Source: Aotearoamyces nothofagi (taxonomy: Eukaryota; Ascomycota; Leotiomycetes; Leotiales; Tympanidaceae). From it: a stretch of DNA of 64,000 bases. The stretch lies in the NCBI GenBank assembly GCA_015345905.1, contig JADDTR010000026.1:301210-365209 (forward strand). The letters run 5' to 3'. Shown here piece by piece: positions 33,679 through 44,143 of this stretch (positions are counted from its first letter, which is position 1; the number at the start of each line of letters is the position of its first letter). The notes under the pieces were generated by a model that saw only the letters and a program-made list of their open reading frames with translations, was not told the DNA's origin and ran no database searches. Both the position numbers and the translations under genes were made by a program.

Positions 33679-34787
33679 CCTGATAAAAGGGTACGGATTC
33701 GTCAAAGAACGAAAGAGTGAATGTGTTCTAGGAAAGGAACTTGTACTTGGAATGAAAGAGATGATCAAGTGATGGATGATACGAGCCTACAAAGGAAAAT
33801 ATCATAGACTATATAGAAAGCGTAGCTTTGTCCTGCTCATCGTATTTCTTCGAGCTACAGAAGCTCCACGCAACCATCGCGGCCATAGCGTACAGACCGA
33901 ATGACGAAGCCCAGAGAATTCGAATCAGCCACGATGGCTTTCCAATATCGGGCCTAACTGCAGCATGTACACAGTGGTCCTGGAGTCGCGCACATGCAGC
34001 CAGAGAGCCGCCCACATTGAGCACGGCACGCATGGGGCGCGTACAGACCTTCCAGCAACGCCAACCGCGAGCATCAAGTCCGAAAGCAGCAGCCTGTGCC
34101 ACACATAGCCAATAGAGGTCGGTATAGCAAGATGTTTGTGCATGTTTGTGCACGACGTCAAAACAAAAGTCGTCGTGTACATCCTGAGACAAGACAGGCT
34201 TGCGAGGCTTGTGAGGCCAGGGGACATAGGGGTCTTCGCCGAAAGCTTGTCGTGCGGGGAATGCCTGAGGAATCCGCGGTCACGGTCCTCGTCGTCCTAG
34301 CCTGGCCAGCGCTATTTTGGGGATTATACAAGCAGGGGAGAGCATTAAACGCGCCAGCTCCAACCCCACAGCTGTCCACGGGGGGAGAAAGCTCCGAGCA
34401 AACATCTCCACGTGCAGGATGCCGCTGGGGATCTCCAATGCAATGCTTCCTGTTCGAGCGGCCCAGAGCCGTAGGAAACATCGCGATTAGCGACCACCCA
34501 CGGGAGATACGGCTCGCACCAAGCTGTGCTATTGCGCCGCAACGGTGACGTGCATCCTGGCGTCTGTATGCCACTCGTCTTCCGTGGGCGGCGTTGCGTA
34601 AGTCTTGTCGTCTCCTTTTCCGTCTCCCGTTCATGCTCTGGTGAGAAGGCTCTGATAGCGAGAGTCGACGGAGATACATAAGGTATCTCTTCTCATTCCG
34701 TCACTGCTATTCTTCACTAATCTCCGGCCTCATAAGCACTCTCTACTCTCTTTATTCTCTGTTCTCTATACTTTCCAATCTTTCATC
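33679..34787. other. Intergenic between laccase and secreted-protein gene
   Basis: Holds the laccase promoter, the uncertain minus-strand reading frame at 33809-34264 listed separately, and the promoter of the plus-strand secreted protein. Its last 100 bp are C/T-rich, as in many fungal leaders. Confidence 0.45.
33809..34264 (-). CDS. Possible 3' exon of an unrecognised membrane protein
   Basis: A minus-strand frame from a good acceptor (CCTCAG, exon from 34264) to the stop at 33809 encodes 151 residues with protein-like composition: QAFGEDPYVPWPHKPRKP near the start, a Cys-rich middle (SCYTDLYWLCVAQ, WRCWKVCTR) and a hydrophobic C-terminal helix (IRILWASSFGLYAMAAMVAW) followed by a charged tail. 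There is no in-frame ATG, so upstream exons would be needed and I could not assign them. I recognise no family. The frame may be fortuitous. Confidence 0.33.
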   Translation of the reverse strand, partial: AFPARQAFGEDPYVPWPHKPRKPVLSQDVHDDFCFDVVHKHAQTSCYTDLYWLCVAQAAAFGLDARGWRCWKVCTRPMRAVLNVGGSLAACARLQDHCVHAAVRPDIGKPSWLIRILWASSFGLYAMAAMVAWSFCSSKKYDEQDKATLSI

Positions 34788-35375
34788 ATGCTCTTCAATC
34801 TTGCCTCTACCACCTTTCTTCTTGCCCTCGGTGGCCTTTTTGCAACCACGCAGGCGACTAGAGACACGGCTCTCTATGCTTACGGAACCGGCATTAGCGG
34901 ACTCGCTGTCTTCTATGGCGATGGCTATGCCTACATAGGCGCTTCTTACCCTTCTTGGCTTTCAATTGTGGCAAACATCACCTGTAACTATGCTCTCCAT
35001 CTCCAGCACGCTTCAGCTCTTTCTTAACCATGTGCAGTTGCAACCAATGGCGCTTCAACTACCACTCCTTGGACCATTACCTCTACGTCCAGCGACAACT
35101 CCACGATCCCAACCAACAGCACACTCTATATAGTTCCCACGACCTATTCCAAAGTTGGATTTACAACCTCGGCTACCGACTCCGCCCCGAGCGGTGCAGT
35201 CACGACCGGCTTCACCATGCTTGGTACAAACGTTGCCTACGCCGCATCCGACAGTGATTACGAACTTCAATTCTGGGCTTCCAAGACCAACGTTTCGGGT
35301 GTGTGGTCACTGATGTGGAATGCGGACAGCACCAAGGCAGATGATAATACGCCTGTTACTATCAAAGCCAAGTGA
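34788..35375 (+). CDS. Small secreted protein of unknown function
   Basis: Two exons (34788-34983, 35038-35375; intron 54 nt with a TTAAC branch-like site) give 177 residues. The N-terminus is a clear signal peptide, MLFNLASTTFLLALGGLFATTQA, cleaved near TRD. The mature chain starts with a Gly/Tyr-rich segment (YAYGTGISGLAVFYGDG, AYIGASYPSW), continues Thr/Ser-rich with several N-x-S/T glycosylation sequons, and ends FWASKTNVSGVWSLMWN and a short Lys tail. There is at most one Cys in the mature part, so it is not a Cys-knot effector. It resembles anonymous secreted proteins of ascomycetes, but I know no function. Without the intron the frame stops after 79 residues. Confidence 0.8.
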
Positions 35376-38300
35376 TTCTACCAAGTGATTCTACTTCCTT
35401 TCCTTTCAGGTCTATATGGGTTGGATGAGGGAGGGCATTGGAGGGTATTAGAGGACAGTGGATGTTCATTTGATGATAGCCACGCTGGTTCGGAATGGAA
35501 GGCTGGTGGGGGATTTTTTCTCTGCAGAATATGTACCGCGATGAATTCTAGTCCAGCTTTTCTGCTCTATACAATTTTTCCTTGACAGATGGCACGCGCC
35601 GTAACTGATCATTTTTTCTTCCCTAACCGTCGTTTTCGCTTCATAGTTACCAGTTGATGGCCAATAAAAGAATCTCGGCCAACTCTCAAGATCCGCAGGG
35701 AGCATATGGAAACGAAACGTGCATACTGTAGATTGCCGTGCAATGCCGCCTCTAAGATCCTGTACAGTAAGTCTAGTCTTCAGGTAATACCTAGGCGCTA
35801 CAGTAAGAAAGTAGCTAAAGCAGCATTGAAACACCTGCTTATCATGGGTCCGCCGGCACAGTTGGCCCGATTTTACTACTGTAGAACCCACTTGATTTAA
35901 TCTGCCGAGTATCAAGCTTTAGGCAGGCGCAAAACACTTTCGAGGTCACAGCGCAGGCAGGGTGCCGTCCCCACGCCCTACAAGATCCTAGATCCTTGAT
36001 CAGATATAAACATATCGGCCATAAACGCACGCAACAAACCCGCCAGTCCGGATAATGCAAGACGAAAAGGGCCAAATCGCCGAAGTGTCAGCTTTCATCT
36101 AGTCTACCAAAGCGTCTGCGAACGGACGGTCCCTGAAGGATCAGACTGCAGCGGAGAGCGCACTCGGACTCGACGCGAAACTTTGGCTCAACCCACGGCC
36201 CGTGGCCCGGGGTCTGAGATTCTCGAAGAGGGGTCTGGAGATGGGGCTTATACAAAATGTTCAACGGCAGGGAATATATGCAGGAGCATATGGGAAGCAC
36301 GGTTATGGCGATTGACACATCGGCCGCCATCTTTGGAGCTATCAAAAATGCCGCGTCAGCTTCTGGAGTAAACTCCAACAAAAAATATGCCCAGCCGCGG
36401 GGTCCAAGCCACCGTTCCCGTATCTCGAGCCTCCCGCCAGGCGCCGGCTTGCAGAGCTGAAGATCCGAGCGACAAGGCTAACAATCTACGAGATTGAAAC
36501 CAAACGGATGATCCCAAGATACAAAACAACGAGGGCGGTATCGCAGGATTTCCATACCAGGTCTGCAGACACGACGATGTCCGTTCTCGGATGCAATTTC
36601 AAATCGTGCAGACGGAAGTATAGAATCCATGTCTATATTTGTTTCTTATCGCCAGCCGAAGATCAGGGATGACGAGGACGGCTCGAAGCTTTTCTTGTGA
36701 TACGTAAACCGAGCCTTTGAACTCTCAAAAGCGGAATAACACTGCCGTCGGTCTCTCTGGAAGCGCCCACTCCTGCCTCGGTCTAAATCCGACTTATAAC
36801 CGCCCGGCGAATACTCCTACGAGTCGAGACAGAGTTGAGGGGGGTGCGGCATCTTGTCCTTACACACCGCTCTCCCGCTCGCCATGAATAGTGCCTCTGG
36901 TAGAGGCGCATACTTTATTGCATATCAATCTCGCTCGCCACCAGTCCTTTCAGTCCGCGGAGTGGAGCGCGGCATAAATAGTAGCAAATCGCAAGCTACA
37001 CGAGACGACGGGTTGAGCAACTGCTTTCCCGTCTTTCAGAATTGGAGCTTCTACCGAGCATGTGCAGAAGTAATCCCCGTGCCTTGCCTCTTATCAAAAG
37101 CTGATATTTCTAGTCTGTTGACAGAGCGATCGGAAGAGGGAATATGGCCGGATGAAGTTGGTAAAGTTGATGCTTTCGTTTCGGTCGACTGGTTGTCTTA
37201 TAATATCCCCTCCCCCTTGATAACCAGACCTCTGTTTTGCCCAGATCGGTGACAACGGTGGTAAGCTTATTTAGGGGAGAGGACAGTAGTTGCTACAGTT
37301 GTCAAAGATCATAAGCCACAGCCCAGCCCAGGGCATCTACATCAAATCCGCTCTTCGTCAGGAATCCCAATCTCTCAGTTCACCCCTCCCAGAGCCTCCA
37401 AGTTTTCCCCGCCAGATTCCCAACAAGCAGCCAATCCTTCAAGCCACCATCTCCAATCATGTCGTTCTGCCCAGATACAAACCCCTCTTACCTGTTTACA
37501 ATCTCAGCAAACCCCCCCACAAGAAATTCTCAAGTCTCACTACCTGCCTCAAAACCCCCGCGTCTCCCGCTCTCCCTAGACGTGCCGAGACGCATACGGA
37601 AGAGAGCCATCTCAACCCTCCCAATCCCGCCCATACCAGTCCTCTTAAGCCCTCAGCCACCGTCCCAAAATTCCTCGAACACGCGTCTGGAGCGATCTTC
37701 ACGACGCCCTGGCGCGTATAGAAGGCATGGTTTCCTAGAAACGGAATATTGGAGTGCTAGGAGATGGATGATTCGTCATCGAGGGTACGTGTAGATATTA
37801 CCTAACTCCGAGAGAAGAATCAGGTCATGTGATTCGGCGCGGCGGCGGCCGTGGGTGGGCTATGGCCCGGTATATGCATAAAGGTAAGGTTAATTTAATT
37901 AAATTAATTAACTTAATCAAAGGAAATTAATTACCGGGCCCATAATCCACACAGCTTCAGATGTATAAGATGTGTTGTGTTATATGACTTGGCCCTTTAT
38001 TTGATAATGATATACGGAGCAACATAGTAGCTAGGGTGCTTAAAAAAACATTCAACAAATCATCGAAAATTAGAGTATTCAATGGCTACGTTGATTATAC
38101 CAAATTGAGTTCATTTTTTGTAATTGGAATAATCAATGATTAGAATGGTTACAGTCAGGTGATCAGTAATTCTAGTAATTATTCAATATTTTGCTCCTGA
38201 CATAAATAAATTAAAATAAGGAAGCTGTCGAATATTTATGTTTCCATCACCAAGTTCTACTATTCGAGATTGACCACTACTCCTACAGCGCTCTTCAGCG

Positions 38301-39393
38301 ATGCCAGTAAAAGGAAACTATTAGTTCTATATTTTATATACTCAAATAGCTGAGAAAAGTCGTCAGAAGAGTCGTTGGCATTGAGAAAATTAGCATACTC
38401 GAGGCCAGTAAAATAATACAGCACTGTAAACCAATGAACCAACGAAAATCGGAGTATTCATGACTACGATGATCTGGTTTTGATTTGGCTGAAGAAGTAT
38501 TGATTTGATTATGATTCGACCTCTATAATCAAATGAAGTCAGACGAAGTCTGTCATCACCCCACCCCGACAGCAGCATACACAAGGACAAGGGTATTATC
38601 AGAACCGAAGATAAACCGGTCTATGTAGCTGTATACCATACCGCCTTGCCTTTGCAGAGGAAACAAGATAAAGTGATACCCAGTCCACTGCCTTACAGTT
38701 AGGGAAAATGTCGAAAAACATCCCGAAGCACGGACCGCATCGCGTGGGGATGTTTCTCTACGCTGAATCTCTGTAATGACTCTTTCGACTCCCAAGTTTT
38801 CGCATAGTCGTCATGATATCAAACCCAACTCACTGACAGAGAGCCGTCCAGATCTCGAAACCTCACAGCCATCCAGCATAACAACGAATTCCTTAACCGG
38901 GAATTAAACTAGCAGGACTTCTGATCTAGATTTCTCAATAAGAGCAAGAAGATTGGAATAGTCCTCCGACAATGTAGCGTAACAAAGTAACTTACGGTCC
39001 TCGAGCTCGTTATCATGAAGGTCCGCTTTAATCTCGTCTGCTAAAAAAACCGGACTTGTTAAAACTTAATATTGTTTGCTAGAGAATGACTAAGTTGTCT
39101 GCTTATTAGCTTATGGAGCTTTAGATCCAGTATAGTAGTGAATGTTGTAGATACATCCTCAAGAGCTAAGGTCTACTACTATAATATATAGCAAAGTCGA
39201 TATTGTAGCAAACTTAGCAGTATCTAAAGCAGTATAAGTCTATATTAGATCTTATCTGCAAGACCTGTCGAAGAAATAGTAGACATATGCTTCCCTGATA
39301 TGGATAAAGAGGGAACTAAAGTAGACCGCGCTCGAGGCTATACTGAGCACCTGCGTTCACGACATCTTAGACTCATGCGACCAAATATGTGCC
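35376..39393. other. 4-kb intergenic stretch, mostly featureless
   Basis: No family recognised. About 37880-38560 and 39000-39330 are AT-rich; the first includes two diverged copies of a segment beginning GAAAATYRGAGTATTCA (about 38067 and 38445). A possible small frame at 37459-37794 is listed separately. The rest has mixed composition and interrupted frames. Confidence 0.45.
37459..37794 (+). CDS. Doubtful 111-residue ORF, Pro/Ser/Arg-rich
   Basis: Opens at a true ATG (37459), MSFCPDTNPSYLFTISANPP, and runs through Pro/Ser- and Arg-rich sequence to ETEYWSARRWMIRHRGYV. No domain, no signal peptide, no family similarity that I know. Two other frames are also open over much of it, so it may be chance. 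Confidence 0.2.
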   Translation: MSFCPDTNPSYLFTISANPPTRNSQVSLPASKPPRLPLSLDVPRRIRKRAISTLPIPPIPVLLSPQPPSQNSSNTRLERSSRRPGAYRRHGFLETEYWSARRWMIRHRGYV

Positions 39394-40542
39394 TTATATC
39401 AATTGGTGCCTTGAAAAGAACTGGACCAAATGTTGACTCGTGAAGTTGAAGTTTGCCGTCTGGTTTGGACTGCCTGTCAAATCCAGCCCCAACGTCGAAG
39501 GCCAGGCATGTCCTAGTCCCTCCACCGTCAAAGCTCTCACTTCCGCCCCTGGACAATCCCATACTTCCTCCCAGGCGCCGGGATGTATCTCTTCCACACT
39601 AGGCTGGGCCCATTCGCCGTCATACCGTCCTTTACACCCATTCCTTTCGGCCCACTGTCTCCTCCACAACCTAACGTCTGGCTCTGGGCCAAAGCTGCCA
39701 CCTTCTGGAGTGCGTCCGTAAAAGGGCGTAATAGTATCTTCTACTCCGTGGGAATGAAGTAGAGGAACAGAGCGAGAGGGCGTGCAGTTGTGGAAGGCAT
39801 ATGTGCCTTGGTATAGCGCTGGAGAGACGGGTGCGAAAGCAGCAAATATGGAGGAGGTATCGGGACGGCAGGCAAGCAGTGCAGTGAAGCCTCCGCCGTT
39901 AGATTTGCCGCATGCGTATATGCGGGATGTATCGACGTTGTAGGTTGCGGAGATAGTGGAGATTATATCGTAAACGTAGGCAATCTGACGAAAGTAAGCT
40001 TAGAAAGAGAAGAGAGCTAAGAAACACCACCTCCAATGCTCCAATGCGTTCTCGAGGGAGGAGATAGGAAGAGACAGAGGGTACCTACATCGTCGACCGT
40101 TGTATTCTCGTACGGCGCCCCTTTCCAGATATGCTTCATGTTCCAATCCGTGTTGTTGACGCCCTGCGCATAAGCGGTCAGGAACGGCTTGCCCGCAATG
40201 CTCAAAGACGGGTCAGAGAGCTCCGTGACGCGCTGCTGCTTCTCGCTGAAGCCGCCGGCTGAGCGAGCAACCATGATTTTAGCATGCGCCTACGAGAAAA
40301 AAAAACAAATGGGGGGCGCTCTTGATCTTTCACAAACGAGCCATGGACTGACCACCGTGGAAGGAGAGAACGAGGGGATGGGCTTCCCCGTGGGCGTATG
40401 CTGTAGGGACATTGAGGAGGAACGTGCGCTCGGTGGGGAGGATATAGTCGACGTTCCCGGTGATGGGCTCGGAGGACAGAAGGACTTGTGATGCCTGTGC
40501 GAGGCCTGCGACGAGGAGGATAGAGTGGGCAAGGGCAAACAT
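39394..40542 (-). CDS. Secreted CE1-type esterase (feruloyl esterase / PHB depolymerase family)
   Basis: Secreted alpha/beta hydrolase of the LpqC/PHB-depolymerase group, which in fungi includes feruloyl and acetylxylan esterases acting on hemicellulose. Exons 40542-40353, 40258-40089 and 39984-39394 give 316 residues, the usual size. Signal peptide MFALAHSILLVAGLAQAS; oxyanion region LVLSFHGAGGF; nucleophile in CGKSNGGG (G-x-S-x-G type); acid in HSHGVEDTITPFYG; catalytic His in GLGHAWP. Intron 1 (40259-40352, 94 nt) is placed at the acceptor GCTCAG, which restores FHG-AGGFSEKQQ in frame; an earlier TTTCTCGTAG acceptor would break the frame. Intron 2 is 104 nt. The gene stands alone. Confidence 0.9.
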
Positions 40543-41958
40543 CTCTGCTGGATGTCGTCGGGGTGCTGGGAAACGAGAGAGAATTGAAGGATGGTGAAAG
40601 CAAGAGTCAACATCTTCGAGGAGTCCCTGGCCCCACCCCACGTCACCTAATGGTAAGGTAAGCCGGCGGAGCCAGGATCTGACTGGCCCGGACCTAGCTT
40701 CACCGGTGTCTATTCCTGTATCGTATCATAAACATATCACGAATAAATATCCATTTCATGAGCCTTCGGGAGGTCTATCTACTGTCTGATACTATGATAT
40801 AATGGTATAGAGTATAGAGAATGTATAGCAAAGGACAGGCTTGTTGTGCAGTTCTCCATCTATAAACAGCGCACCTGACGGCAATTCTTGAGCGATACTG
40901 CAGAAGTCCACAGTCCAGCCCATCATCAACTAAATTACATCTGAAGAAGGCATATACATATCAGCGTATATGCTGGCAAGAAGCAACTCCGGGGCACAGC
41001 GATTTGCGAGGATGTCTGCCTCCCCCGGCGCACGTCTTCCAACGCGCGAATTTAGTAATTACCGTCGGCAATACTCAGTGTATATTTCAGAAGAAATAGC
41101 TGTCTAGACCTTCGTCAGGCGATGACGGCCTTGGCTTGCTCTTGGCAGTGCAAAGACTGCAGAAAACACAAGAGAACTTGATGTTTCTAAATCCAAAAGC
41201 ACGTATTTCTCTTATTCCAGCTTGGAGAGCTACGGTTTCGGAGCCGTGGTTCCTCCGAGCCGTAGTCCTCGCCTATCGTCTCGGCCATTGCTTGGCACGC
41301 CTGGCAGCGATGGTTGGTCGTTGCAACGTCGACATCTTATGGATATACAAGTACAGTAACTTATACTCCAGCATTTATCATGATCTAGTCATGCCAGGAA
41401 ATACAAGCCCTGCCGTTTCTCTACAGTAATGGCCCTCGACTGCGCATCTGATGTTCCTTACTAATCACACGGCCCTGAATAGTTTTCAGGACTTGCCAGG
41501 GTGTAGTTATCTAGCCGCGTTATCGCCATCCCTAGTAGATATGTCGCCATCGCTAGTGCATGGACATGTACAGATCAGATAATGGACAGCCCACGCACTA
41601 TCGACAAGCCTCAGATCTTTGCTCGACAGCCGTTCCCTCCACGATTTCAAACAACGTGATCGTATCATTGGCCTTTTCCGGTATACCGCGCTGGTGCAGT
41701 GGGATGACAAAAGTATTTAGCCGTCTGTAATTTTAGCGAATATCTGTTGAAGTCTGAGGGCCAGTACCGGTCAGTCGGTAGAGCAATGCCTTAGGCAACA
41801 GTAGCAGAGCCATCTTGAGTAGAATTCCCATCAACCTGTAACTTAAGCATCAATCATACAAACACCGCAGCCCACAACTATGTGCTAAATTGCAACAATA
41901 CCTATGATGGCGAATATGAGAACTTATATACAGTGTATGCTGCAGCAACACAACAACA
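40543..41958. other. Intergenic, no gene seen
   Basis: Promoter side of the esterase and 5' flank of the Tc1 remnant. It holds an isolated ATCAGATAA (41574-41582) and a short tRNA-like A-box string (see rejected list). No protein similarity recognised. Confidence 0.4.
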
Positions 41959-42602
41959 ATGCTGCGGGGAAAAGAACTTGCCCATCACGTGAGGACTAGA
42001 ATCTGCGAAGCCAGAGCTCTTGGCTTAAAGTTCAAGCACACTGCAGAGCGCTATAATGTATCCAGTGCAACTGCAGAGTACACTGTCTACCATGAAGCAA
42101 AGTGTGGTTCCCAAGACGCGTTGCAACCACAATCAGGACGACTGCGAATTCTCTCCCCTGAAAACCGCGACCAGCTTGTCAGCGTGGCCTTTGAAGAGAC
42201 ACCTGGAATCAAATGGCGAGAGTTAATATATATTGCTACAAATGAATACAGCTAAGATCTTTATCAGCAATTAATGTAGTAGTTATTTGCACAGATGAAT
42301 ATATGAAAATGGCACTGCCTTCGACACACTACTCTTACTAAAGAGTATACAAGAAAACGATTTGCTTGGGCTATTCTATGCTTCAACTACAACGAAGAGA
42401 ATCGGAAGCCAGTGGTTTGGATAGATGAATGCTCAATTGAACGTGGAAAAGGTATACAATCAGAATAGACAGTCTATAGACCTAGCGAACGTCTCAATCC
42501 AGAGCTAGAGTTTTGTTCAACAACAGATGAGAATCTTGTGCATTTAATTGACGCAGCTCAAGAGGTTGGAGAACTCTACAGACAGAAATTTTATACAATT
42601 TA
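41959..42602 (+). mobile_element. Tc1/mariner-superfamily transposase remnant
   Basis: Plus-strand fragments of a Tc1-type transposase appear in order. First is an N-terminal helix-turn-helix frame of 98 residues (41959-42255) with RTRICEARALGLKFKHTAERYNVSSAT and SPENRDQLVSVAFEETPGIKWREL. After stops and frame changes follow RKRFAWAILCFNYN, the DDE-type block VVWIDECSIERGKG and RPSERLNPELEF. The first catalytic Asp lies in WIDE. Several stop codons and frameshifts show it is dead and cannot move itself. I could not find a convincing pair of terminal inverted repeats, so the given borders are only those of recognisable coding sequence. Confidence 0.82.
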
Positions 42603-44143
42603 AGTGACACAATGGTTGAGCGGAGACAGGCAGTAGAAGACGCTGAGGGGTGGTATACTAAGTACTGATATTCGCCTTCGCTCGCTACAATTCTAAATGG
42701 CTACTGTAGATACTCTTGTCATCCCACTGTAGCGATTACTGCCAGCAGCCGCGGTGCTCTGGCGGGCCGAGAATAGCCGTCGTCGTCGGGCTAGTCGCGC
42801 ATTGCCGCGTATGTATCGTCCTTTAACGCCTGCCATCTTTCTTTTGAGTGGCACAGCTACTACAGCACAAACTGTAGGATAGAATTGCCACAACTGTAGA
42901 ACGACAGGTGACAGGAAGGTGTTAGTCTCTACGGCTGTGGCCTCCAGGAGTTCCTTGGCATTCTCTACACCCAGCTCCAGTCTTGGGTCGAGGCGATGAA
43001 TACAGGCAGGTTCGGCCATTGCCGATGCTCTTTCTCCGCGGATCTATACACCGCAATGCACTCGGGTCCGCGTAAGGTAGCGATTGCGCGACTGCGGTAT
43101 TCTCACGATGCCGCTTCGACAGGGTCCTAAACTACCCATTTCTTCTGCCAAGGCGAGGCTTGTCTAGAAGAAGCTTTCACCGAATCAGGGAAGATTGTCT
43201 GTTGGGTTTTCCAGAGGAAGCAGATCAAGGAGGTAGGTAGGTAAGGTAGTTATTTATTTGCCTGCAAATGTTGTAGGATATATACAGCAGTTGCTCACTG
43301 GAATCTGCAGATCTGCTTTACTCCCTGAGCTGTCGAGAGTCGGAAGGGACTAAGGCGCCTCTTCAGTAGAGCAACTCTAGCAGCGCTTCCGCACACCTAA
43401 ACTAGTATCTAATAGCGAATGTTATTCCCTGTTAATTTTCCGATTTCCTTCTACCACCTCGCTTCTAGAGTTCTTACAGTACATATGCCAGGCATTCACT
43501 GCGTTATATGCTCCGGTTAGAGAGATAACAAACAATGTACTGTAATATAAACCCTGGGGCGCTGTTGCCGCCCTTCAGACCCCGGGACTAACTCCAACTT
43601 GCCCGCATCATCTGTCCGCGAGCTAGTAGCTCCTCAATTGAAGAGGGCTGTAGCTGCTAAGATACCTGGAATTGCAGCTGCTACAGTTTGTATATGTCTT
43701 TGTATGCAAATATTCGGTCCAAGAGGACAGCTTCATTTCTTCTGTTACGGTTGCTTTTTGGCTGGATGGGGTGGTTAGCCCTTAAGCGACGCTGCAAATC
43801 CTCGTCCGGGCCGTCCTGCGATTAGCGAGGGCTAAGTATGCCCATCGTCCGACAACACCGGCGGATTAGACTCTAATCGTCTACAGTGCCGTCTGTCCGG
43901 CCCTTTCATATAGCATAATAGTCTTCTCTAGCAATATATACGCCATTTCAGTCCGCATATCGCAATTGCGTGCTTGCGTACTTGCACAGATACCACGTAC
44001 CCGCCATCAACGCCGCCCATGCCATATCTACGTGATAAAGGCGACATGTTCGCCGCATGCTGGAAAGAATGCCCTCTCCCAAGAACGCCTCTTAATCTCG
44101 TCGTGGCTCACTTTTGCCCATCTTTATCCGTGAGTTCGCCGCC
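42603..44143. other. Intergenic between Tc1 remnant and OPT gene
   Basis: A minus-strand frame (42693-43019) begins at a true ATG but resembles no family I know and may belong to repeat-derived DNA. The rest has no coding signal. The final 150 bp are the OPT promoter and leader. Confidence 0.4.

Noticed and set aside
36884-37252. 122-residue plus-strand frame starting at a true ATG
   Set aside because: No domain, signal peptide or family similarity; flanking sequence shows no splice or promoter support.
41760-41835. tRNA-like string GTCAGTCGGTAGAGCA with a weak B-box-like site downstream
   Set aside because: D-stem and anticodon stem do not pair, and the B-box has several mismatches; at most a decayed tRNA-derived fragment.
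42693-43019. 108-residue minus-strand frame starting at a true ATG
   Set aside because: No recognisable domain, and it lies in DNA beside a dead transposon; not enough to call a gene.
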